From NCBI GenBank assembly GCA_965205595.1, contig CBDBHI010000067.1, positions 186,001 through 250,000 on the forward strand: a DNA stretch of 64,000 nt. Reading direction: 5' to 3'. This stretch comes from CATQHP01 sp965205595. Lineage in GTDB: Bacteria; Acidobacteriota; Terriglobia; Bryobacterales; UBA6623. How positions within the stretch are numbered: position 1 is the first letter of the stretch; every line of letters starts with the position of its first letter. This document shows positions 44,244 to 51,512 of the stretch, in pieces. The notes under the pieces are model-generated. The model saw only the letters and a program-made list of their open reading frames with translations, made no database searches and was not told the origin of the DNA. Made by a program: the position numbers and the translations under genes.

Positions 44244-45608
44244 CTATTTACCCTCGCTGATCGTCCATCCCCAGCCCTTTGGTACCTCGCCGCCGCCGTT
44301 GTAATCAGCGCTCGGCTTGAGCGGCGGGAGCGTGGCGACGAATGCGCTGTAGCGCTCGAGCATACGGTCAACCGCGTCGGGATGCATCTTCGCGACATCG
44401 TTCCGTTCTTCCGGATCTTTCTTTAAATCGAACAATCGCCAACCGTCCGGGTGCTTGACGAGACGCCAGTTCTTCCAACGTACTACGTACAAATTACGGC
44501 GCGGCGCATCCGTAGGGTCGGCGTTGTGCCAGAAGACAAACTCGTGGACATCGCCCTCTTTCTCGGCCTTAAGGTACGGCAGCAAGTTCTTGCCGTCACA
44601 GCGCTCGGGTAAGGGCTTTCCAGCAGCCGCGGCTGCCGTAGCGTAGAAGTCCAAGGTGCACATCATGCCGTCGTAAGTGATTCCGGCGGGAACAACCCCC
44701 GGCCAGGAGATGATCGTCGGCGTGTGCACCCAGCCTTCTTGCTGCGTCCCCTTGCCCTTGCCGCCGCGGTAAGGAGCGGAAGATCCGCCCTCCGTCAGAT
44801 TCGCTCCGTTGTCGCCAGTCAGAAAAATGAGCGTATCATTTTCGAGATCGTGCTTCTTTAGCATGGCAAGCAGCTTTCCGACCGCATCGTCCACAGCGAC
44901 GACCGCCCCTTCGTACGCGGTGCCGTCGCCCGCTTCGATGCGATCTCGATAGTGCTGCGGTGTGTCCTTGACTTTCGAGTGAACGGCGAACGGCGAGAAA
45001 TAGAGAAAGAATGGTTTCTCGGCATTTCTCTCGGAGTTTCTCTCGACGAATTCAGCCATATAGTCGCCTACCAGATCAGTGAGATAAACCGGCGAGCCGT
45101 CCTCCAATTCCCGGTTGTACTGAAAGCCCGGAGCATGCCGCGCCACTTCCATGAAGCCGCGTTTATGCGGGCCCTGCTCGGACGAACCAATATCCCACTT
45201 CCCCACTTGACCCGTCACATACCCGGCATCGCGCATGAACTCGGCCATGGTGGGATGATCATCCGGAATAGGCAGTCCGCGGGCCATCCCCGACTTGCCG
45301 AACCGTTGTGCATACATTCCAGTCATCAGCGAGCAGCGGCTGGGCGAGCATGGCGGATTGGTGATGTACGACATCGTGCACTTCGCGCCGGCAGCCGCCA
45401 GGGAATCAATATGCGGCGTCGGAATTCGCTTGTTCCCGAAACAGCCGAGATCACCAAAGCCCAGATCATCGATGAACAGTACGACTACATTCGGTTTGCG
45501 CCCCTGATTGTTCTGCGCCGAACCCACGCTTGAGTGCAAGCCCGCGGCAACGGCGGCTGCCCCGGCCGTGCCCAGGAAGTCTCGTCGGGTGTTTCGATGA
45601 GTTTGCAT
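44244..45608 (-). CDS. Tat-exported sulfatase
   Basis: A 454-residue sulfatase. The ATG at 45608 opens a twin-arginine signal (TRRDFLGTAGAAAVAAGL); the frame is open to 45710 but that extension has no export signal. FIDDLGFGDLG, formylglycine motif CSPSRCSLMTGM (Cys87, second Cys at the Ala position), GKWDIG instead of GKWHLG, and FLTGDNGANL. The GKWD variant is shared with the gene at 28156-29631. It is first of the minus-strand sulfatase pair. A cofactor-loaded or folded export route is unusual among sulfatases in this window. Confidence 0.88.
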   Translation of the reverse strand: MQTHRNTRRDFLGTAGAAAVAAGLHSSVGSAQNNQGRKPNVVVLFIDDLGFGDLGCFGNKRIPTPHIDSLAAAGAKCTMSYITNPPCSPSRCSLMTGMYAQRFGKSGMARGLPIPDDHPTMAEFMRDAGYVTGQVGKWDIGSSEQGPHKRGFMEVARHAPGFQYNRELEDGSPVYLTDLVGDYMAEFVERNSERNAEKPFFLYFSPFAVHSKVKDTPQHYRDRIEAGDGTAYEGAVVAVDDAVGKLLAMLKKHDLENDTLIFLTGDNGANLTEGGSSAPYRGGKGKGTQQEGWVHTPTIISWPGVVPAGITYDGMMCTLDFYATAAAAAGKPLPERCDGKNLLPYLKAEKEGDVHEFVFWHNADPTDAPRRNLYVVRWKNWRLVKHPDGWRLFDLKKDPEERNDVAKMHPDAVDRMLERYSAFVATLPPLKPSADYNGGGEVPKGWGWTISEGK

Positions 45609-45784
45609 ATCTGTAGCTTCATGGCCAGGCATTGAATCTCTCAGACCAGAGCCTATGTTACCGGTGTGAGCATATCGGTTGCAGTCAGTGAAATGGCTGC
45701 GAAGCCGCAAGAGCGAGTTGAATAGCGCGCTGCAACCGGTGATTCACGAGAATATGGTAAGTTCCCTGCCTTTCACTGAAGGGC

Positions 45785-46120
45785 CAAATGTCCGGAAATG
45801 TCCGGATTTGTCCGGTTTTCTCTGAAAATCTCTGGTCGGGGGCGATTTGCCATACTTAACAATGGTATTATGTCAAACATAACAAAGCAGAATGGGGAAC
45901 TCCTCGCGTGTCCATACAAGCCAATCTCGCGGCCGCATCATGAATGCCTCGCTGTGGCCGGATTTGGCAGGGTTTTTGTGAAATTTCGAGCCTACTTGCA
46001 GGGCATTCCGCATCCTCCAGGTATAGTGTAAGGCCCGTGTGTCCGGTTTCCGGCTGACCGTATCGCTAGGTTGCTGATTTCAAAGGCAAAAGAAATTTCG
46101 AAATCGCAGGACGACCGTTT
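45785..46120 (+). repeat. Dispersed repeat, copy B
   Basis: The second copy of the 330-bp family, starting near GGGCCAAATGTCCGGAAATG and running through CCGGATTTGGCAGGGTTT, GTATAGTGTAAGGCCCGTGT and AAATTTCGAAATCGCAGG to CGACCGTTT, where it leaves the homology shared by A and C. The IS1182-type element begins 12 bp later. A 77-residue frame runs through the copy but is not conserved in the others. Confidence 0.82.
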
Positions 46121-46131
46121 TACGTTTGTTA

Positions 46132-47879
46132 AGGGCTCCGGAAGGTGTGAAGAAATTCGGTTTTTGGCCGTAGGGCCGCGTCATTTTCGGGGGTGGTGGC
46201 TTTTTTGAGTTGATACTCGAGGTTGCCCGAAACTCGCTGAACCGTTCGCATGCCTCCGGCTGAGCAGTTTTGGCGGCTCTGAACGCTTTGATTGGCCCTT
46301 TGGGGGCGTTCCGGGGGTCGATTAGCCGGTCGGGATCAGTTCCGGTGCCAGTTTGAACAGGCGTTGCAGGTTGAACGCCGGCGCCGCCCAGTGAGCCTCG
46401 CAACTGACCTTCGCCAGACCCCTCGTTGAGAAGCGTCGCAGCTTGAATTTCGTCTTGATCCAGGCATTCGGAAACTCAATTAACGGCGCTCGTTGCTTGT
46501 AAATCGTTTGCGCTTTCTCCGTCTCCATCTTCGCGTCAAAGCGCCGCACCGCCTCGTCATAATCTTGAATCGACACGCTCCGTCCAGCGCTTTTTAGCTT
46601 TAAATCCGGACAGCACAACTGTTTCACCGGACACTCTCGACAGTCCTCCACGCGCGCCCGATAGATGCGGATCGTGCGCCCCTTCGGATGTTGCGTTGCT
46701 TTGCGCGACAGGCGCTTCGCTTGCGGGCAAACCAGCATGTCCGCAGCCTCGTTCCGAACGAACTTAGCGGCAAAGTAGTCTTCGTGACGCCGCGTCCCCA
46801 GACCCGTCGGCTTGGCACTTCTGCCCGTCCAACTTCCGTAGTAATCGATGCCGCGCTCGTCCCTGTCCACTACCGACGCATGATTCGTGTAACCCCCGTC
46901 AGCAAGGGCTTCGGTGGGATATGCTCCCTGTCTCTCTTTGAGCCGGTCGATCGCCGCAAGCAGTTGCTCAGAGTCCTGCGGATCGTTGACAACCTGGACG
47001 TCGGCGATCAATCCATGCTTGCCGTCGGCTGTGATTTGTACGTTGTAGGCGGGCGCCACAGCGTTGTCGCTGGTCCACATAAACCGCGCCTCGGGATCGC
47101 TCGTTGATGCTTGTGGTTGCTTACTTTTGTTGTCCTTCCTGGCGGCCCGCAACTGCTCGATTTCATCGAGTGCTTCTGGCAACTTCTCTTCTCTGTCTTG
47201 GGCCGCGCGTTGTCGGGCTTGCTGCTGCTTTTTGGTGGTTTGCTCTTCGGCTTCTTGGCGCTCAAGTTCGTCCAAATGCTCGCGCGCCAACTTGAGATAT
47301 TCCTCAATCTTGTCTTTTTGGCGAAAGCTTTTCTTGTTGACATCGGCGCGAATCTTGGTGCCGTCAACGGCCACTCGTTGGAGAGTAACTAAGCGCTTTT
47401 TCAGCATCAGTGCAAGCACGTCCTCGAAGAGTTCGCGCAGCGCCTGGCCGTGGCCGACGCGGAAATCCGACAACGTGTGGTGGTTGATCGGATGCAGCCC
47501 GGTGAGCCAACGCAAGGCGGGCTCGTAGTCCATTTGGCGCTCAATTTCGCGCGCCGAATGGAGGCCTTTTGTGAAGGCGTAGAGCCAGACGGAAGTGAGC
47601 ACTTGGGGCGAGTGGGACGGGCGTCCGGCGACGCCCTCGACGGCGCGAACGTCGCGCTCGAAGCGGCTCAAATCGAGCGACGAGATGAGGCGCCAGATGC
47701 GCCGGGCGACATGGTCGTCAGCGATCAGGCGCTCGACGTCGAGCGACAGCAGAAGGTGTTGGGACCGGTTGCTGGGGAGGTGGCGCGGGGAACCCTGCTC
47801 CGACATAACTTATTATACCAAATAAGTTGGCGAAACAGAGTATCGGCGACGCCTATTTTTTCACAGCTTCCGGAGCCCT
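46132..47879 (-). mobile_element. IS1182-family element
   Basis: Ends are imperfect inverted repeats: AGGGCTCCGGAAGGTGTGAA from 46132 and, on the opposite strand, AGGGCTCCGGAAGCTGTGAA from 47879, both followed by (A/G)AAAT. It encloses one transposase. No clear target duplication flanks it (GTTA/CAGC). Confidence 0.88.
46322..47806 (-). CDS. IS1182-family transposase
   Basis: A 494-residue transposase. N-terminal DUF772-like segment (GRPSHSPQVLTSVWLYAF, ALRWLTGLHPINHHTLSDFR), catalytic block VAVDGTKIRADVNKKS (first Asp), a charged coiled coil (about 170-235), then TSDNAVAPAYNVQITAD, ALADGGYTN (second Asp), a zinc-ribbon-like CRECPVKQLCC, and the C-terminal EFPNAWIKTKFKLRRFSTRG carrying the Glu. 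Full length, no frameshift seen, so it may be active. Confidence 0.95.
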   Translation of the reverse strand: MSEQGSPRHLPSNRSQHLLLSLDVERLIADDHVARRIWRLISSLDLSRFERDVRAVEGVAGRPSHSPQVLTSVWLYAFTKGLHSAREIERQMDYEPALRWLTGLHPINHHTLSDFRVGHGQALRELFEDVLALMLKKRLVTLQRVAVDGTKIRADVNKKSFRQKDKIEEYLKLAREHLDELERQEAEEQTTKKQQQARQRAAQDREEKLPEALDEIEQLRAARKDNKSKQPQASTSDPEARFMWTSDNAVAPAYNVQITADGKHGLIADVQVVNDPQDSEQLLAAIDRLKERQGAYPTEALADGGYTNHASVVDRDERGIDYYGSWTGRSAKPTGLGTRRHEDYFAAKFVRNEAADMLVCPQAKRLSRKATQHPKGRTIRIYRARVEDCRECPVKQLCCPDLKLKSAGRSVSIQDYDEAVRRFDAKMETEKAQTIYKQRAPLIEFPNAWIKTKFKLRRFSTRGLAKVSCEAHWAAPAFNLQRLFKLAPELIPTG

Positions 47880-48281
47880 CAGCCCCGATCATCGGAATCG
47901 ATCCAAAATCGACATCTCAGTCGTTCAACGCATAGCCACTAAAGAATAATTTCCCGCTCAACTGGCTAAAGGCCGAAGTCGCCGAGAGGCCCATAAATAG
48001 GGAACATGAGCCCTCTAGCGGGCGTTTGGATATGCGCTCGAAGGAGAGTTTGTGGTAACGTTTGTTTTCACTAGGAATAGTTGATCACTACTCCATGCGT
48101 GCTCTAGCGTCGCTTCCAGGCAGGCATGTCGTACAATCTCAGCGTCGGAGGAGTAGGATTGCGTGCCCCAACGATGGCGCACCGAACGGTCGAATTTTGA
48201 CGCAAAACGGGACACTGAACCTGTCATCGTCATTCGGCTAGTCCCAGGTTCGCTCAGCGATTTCGAGATCAGGAAGCCCAC
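47880..48281. other. Gene-free region between IS1182 and sulfatase
   Basis: About 400 bp without a credible ORF or named repeat. A TACAAT box near 48132 could be a -10 element for the sulfatase gene, but no matching -35 is convincing. Confidence 0.4.
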
Positions 48282-49649
48282 ATGGCAAAACCTTGCCTCT
48301 TGGCCGCTGCCAGCGCGCTGATCATCTCGGCTGCGGCGGACGCCCAGACTGAACTCAAAAAACCGAATCTCGTCATTTTGATGGCGGACGATTTGGGCTG
48401 GAATGACGTCGGCTATCACGGCAGCGAAATCCGAACTCCCAACATCGACACAATTGTCCGTGGCGGTGTCGAACTAGACCGCTTCTATGCCTATCCGGCT
48501 TGCAGCCCGACTCGCGCCGCGCTGATGACGGGGCGATCTCCCGTTTCCATGGGCATCGTCGCCGCGATCCGAGACTTCGCTCACGGCGTCCCTTTAGATG
48601 AACACCTTATGCCGGAATCCTTTCAGGCATCGGGCTACCAGACGTGGCTCCTCGGCAAGTGGCACCTGGGCGCTGATCATCGATCAGACTTTCCGCAGAG
48701 CAGGGGGTTCGACCACTTCTATGGACACCTCGGCGGCAATCTCGACTACTACAGTCATGTGTACCAAGGCCGTGTGGATTGGCAGAGAAACGGGGTCACG
48801 GTACGGGAAGAGGGCTACAGTACCGATCTCATCGCTCGCGAGGCAGTCAGCTTGCTGAAAAAGCGAAAACCCGACAAGCCTGTATTTCTCTTTGTCTCGT
48901 TCAATGCCCCCCACTTTCCACTTGCGGCACCATCAAAGTCGGTAGCGAAGTACCTGCACATTGAGGACGAAACTCGGCGCACCTACGCTGCGGTAGTTGA
49001 TGCGATGGATGTGGCAATCGGTACCATTCTCACGACTCTGGACCAGCAAGAGATGAGCGACAATACGCTGATTCTTTGGCTTAGCGACAACGGCGGTGTC
49101 TCTCACTCCGGCGGCAGCAATTCTCCGCTGAGGGGCCTCAAGAAAAGCACCTTCGAAGGCGGCATCCGAGTGCCTGCGGCACTCAAGTGGCCGAAGGTCC
49201 TTCCGAGTGGGACTAAGTCTGATCAGATGATCGCCGTGCACGATCTCTTTCCGACACTGGCCGCCGCCTGCGGCGTTGCAGAACAAGCCACAAAACCGCT
49301 GTACGGCGAGAACCTATGGCCCGCTCTGCGAACCGGAAAGAACGTCCCACGAGGGGACACATTGATCGGAGACGAGGATTCCTGGGCGTTCTTCCAAGAT
49401 GATTGGAAATACGTCAGTTCCATTGATCCAAAGTCAGGGAAACACGAGTCAGCGCTCTTCAAGATTCGCGACGATCGGCTTGAGCAGAACGACCTGGCGA
49501 ATCGCTATCCAGAGGTGGCCCGTAGGCTCCAGGAACTGACCGATGCATTCCCGAAGAAGAACCTAATCGAGGCTGTTCCGCGAGAGCCAATGAACTACGA
49601 AGAGGACCCGAAGCTTCAGCCGGCCGCGGAAGCAGCATCCCGGGAATGA
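48282..49649 (+). CDS. Secreted sulfatase
   Basis: A 455-residue sulfatase with signal peptide (LAAASALIISAAADAQ). MADDLGWNDVGYHG, formylglycine motif CSPTRAALMTGR (Cys74), GKWHLGADH, LWLSDNGGVSH. Loops such as SRGFDHFYGHLGGNLDYYSH are like arylsulfatase B/N-acetylgalactosamine-sulfatase-type bacterial enzymes. It stands alone on the + strand with the repeat copy C downstream. C-terminus complete. Confidence 0.9.
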   Translation: MAKPCLLAAASALIISAAADAQTELKKPNLVILMADDLGWNDVGYHGSEIRTPNIDTIVRGGVELDRFYAYPACSPTRAALMTGRSPVSMGIVAAIRDFAHGVPLDEHLMPESFQASGYQTWLLGKWHLGADHRSDFPQSRGFDHFYGHLGGNLDYYSHVYQGRVDWQRNGVTVREEGYSTDLIAREAVSLLKKRKPDKPVFLFVSFNAPHFPLAAPSKSVAKYLHIEDETRRTYAAVVDAMDVAIGTILTTLDQQEMSDNTLILWLSDNGGVSHSGGSNSPLRGLKKSTFEGGIRVPAALKWPKVLPSGTKSDQMIAVHDLFPTLAAACGVAEQATKPLYGENLWPALRTGKNVPRGDTLIGDEDSWAFFQDDWKYVSSIDPKSGKHESALFKIRDDRLEQNDLANRYPEVARRLQELTDAFPKKNLIEAVPREPMNYEEDPKLQPAAEAASRE

Positions 49650-50020
49650 GGCAAGCTGAGGCGGATGAAAACCACAAACCAGCTTAGTACGATGAGAGCC
49701 GGGGAATTGAGATTGAGGAGATCAGGGACACTCAAGGAGATCCAAGGAGATCAGGGGGAGATCAGGGACACTCACGTAACCTCGCACTGGCATGCACCCC
49801 TAAGCTGAGACAGCTTAAAAGCGGGACAGTTGCCGTTCGCTGAAAAAGTATAGCCTTTTTCGCGAACGTGCCGCACACTTGAAAACGGCCGGGAAAGCGG
49901 AGGCGGGAAACCCGTGACGGAGCCCAATTAAGGGGCGATCGGGGACACTCACGTAACCCCGCATTGCCTTTATGAATCAGCAGCTTCCAGCGATTTCAAT
50001 GTTCATAAAAAGAGAGGGCG
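49650..50020. other. Gene-free region with short direct repeats
   Basis: Three direct copies of a GATC-GGGACACTCA motif occur: GAGATCAGGGACACTCA (49718-49734 and about 49758), the second extended by CGTAACCTCGCA, and a third, GCGATCGGGGACACTCACGT, AACCCCGCATTG (about 49934-49966). No ORF is supported here. The pattern resembles remnants of REP-type or IS-associated sequences. Confidence 0.5.
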
Positions 50021-50400
50021 ATTGAGTCTCGCCACGGCCAAGGCTGAACCCGCCCAAACGGCCGTCCCGCGATTTTGAAATTTATTTTGCCTTTGGAATC
50101 AGCAACCTAGCGATACGGTCGGCCGAAAACCGGACACACGGGCCTTACACTATATCTGGAGGTAGCGGAAAGCCCTGCAAGGAGGCTCGAAATTTCACAG
50201 AAACCCTGCCAAATCCGGCCAATGGGCGGCATTCACGACAGGGCCTGGGGATCGGCTTGCATGAGCGCGCGAGGAGTTCCTCGTTCTGATTTGTGGAGTA
50301 TGACGGAATTCAAATGGCAAATCTGGCGGGTCGCCCCGGCCGGCGATTTTTAGAGAAACCCTGCCCAATCCGGCCCAATCCGGACATTTCGTTTTGACGG
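50021..50400 (-). repeat. Dispersed repeat, copy C (inverted)
   Basis: The third copy, read on the minus strand: about GGCCGGATTTGGCAGGGTTT, GAGCCTCCTTGCAGGGC, GTATAGTGTAAGGCCCGTG-like, then AATTTCAAAATCGCGGGACG, GCCGTTTGGGCGGGTTC. This is the uninterrupted form of copy A's insertion site. The upstream part (TTTCTCTAAAAATC, CAGAACGAGGAACTCCTCGC) matches B. It ends about 250 bp before the tRNA gene. Confidence 0.82.
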
Positions 50401-50644
50401 CCAAGCTGCGCCCGAGCGGCTTTGCCAAAAAGCCGGTGACACGGGTCTTATCCTGGAACCGCCGACCGCGACGAAGGGATTGAGCAACCACGGCGGCTAG
50501 AACGCAAATACCCATGAGCAGCCCGAAAAGTTTAGTTTCGCCGAATTGCTCTAAAGATGGATAGTATCCTCGACCCGGTGGCTGCCCCAGCGGCTGCCGC
50601 CGAAAAGGAGCGTCGACAAGATGATCGAGAAAACAATGAAAGGA

Positions 50645-50720
<76 letters not shown>

Positions 50721-50841
50721 TCAGCGCAGCTTCTTCGATCGTCGCAGACGATGCGTTGCGGTGTCAATCTGGGGTAGATTTTCGAAACCCGCCCCCTCTA
50801 CCGCACGTCTCTTCAGGATATTTAGAGGAGAATCTACCCCC

Positions 50842-51498
50842 ATGAAACGTTTCATTTTATCCATTCTGGTCTCATGCGTAGTCCTGTTCGTCGGTTGCGG
50901 AGAAGGATTCCCCGTTGCCTCAGAATCAGCGGAGTCTGACGGCGAAGCACCCGTGGAAAGTCAGGAAGTCGCGCCCCTGCTGGCCGAGTTTGCAGCCGGT
51001 TCGGATCTTGTAGTTCGCACGATTCCGACACTTTCTTCCAAGTCAGCGAAGTCGGGCGATACTTTCGACGCGTCGCTAGAACAGCCATTGGTATCCGGCA
51101 CGTGGGTTGTAGCTGCGAAGGGTGCCTCGGTCAAGGGCGTGGTCGCCGAATCTGATCAAGGTGGCCGCGTCAAAGGCACGGCTAGCTTGTCCCTGCGGCT
51201 GACCCAGTTGCAACTCGCCGACGGCCGCTGGATCGACGTCAACACCGGGCGCCACGTCGTTCAGGCGAAAGCAACGGTAAAGAAAGACGCGGTGAAGGTC
51301 GGCATCGCATCAGGTGTTGGCGCCGCGATCGGCGCAATTGCGGGTGGCGGCAGTGGCGCGGCCAAGGGCGGAGCGATCGGAGCGGGCGCCGGTGGCGGCG
51401 TTGTTCTGGCGACTCGCGGCGACGCGGCAGTGATCGGATCGGAGAGCGTGATTTCGTTCGAACTCACGGACGGTTTTGAAGTCGTCGAGCAGCGCTGA
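50842..51498 (+). CDS. Lipoprotein with glycine-zipper C-terminus
   Basis: A 218-residue protein. The ATG at 50842 follows TTAGAGGAG and begins a lipoprotein signal (LVSCVVLFVGC). A beta-rich central region (TIPTLSSKSAKSGDTFDASL, GASVKGVVAESDQGGRVKGT, LQLADGRWIDV) precedes a Gly-zipper stretch (GAAIGAIAGGGSGAAKGGAI) like those of outer-membrane or pore-forming small proteins. The function is unknown; similar exported proteins occur in Acidobacteria (recollection). The gene at 51513 converges on it 14 bp away. Confidence 0.8.
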   Translation: MKRFILSILVSCVVLFVGCGEGFPVASESAESDGEAPVESQEVAPLLAEFAAGSDLVVRTIPTLSSKSAKSGDTFDASLEQPLVSGTWVVAAKGASVKGVVAESDQGGRVKGTASLSLRLTQLQLADGRWIDVNTGRHVVQAKATVKKDAVKVGIASGVGAAIGAIAGGGSGAAKGGAIGAGAGGGVVLATRGDAAVIGSESVISFELTDGFEVVEQR

Positions 51499-51512
51499 GT
51501 TGCTTGTTGCGG

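Noticed and set aside
45798..46031. 77-codon ORF in repeat copy B
   Set aside because: Not conserved in frame in the other copies.
50195..50515. 106-codon ORF in repeat copy C (minus strand)
   Set aside because: The frame is not preserved in copies A and B, so it probably is not a gene; it was left as part of the repeat.
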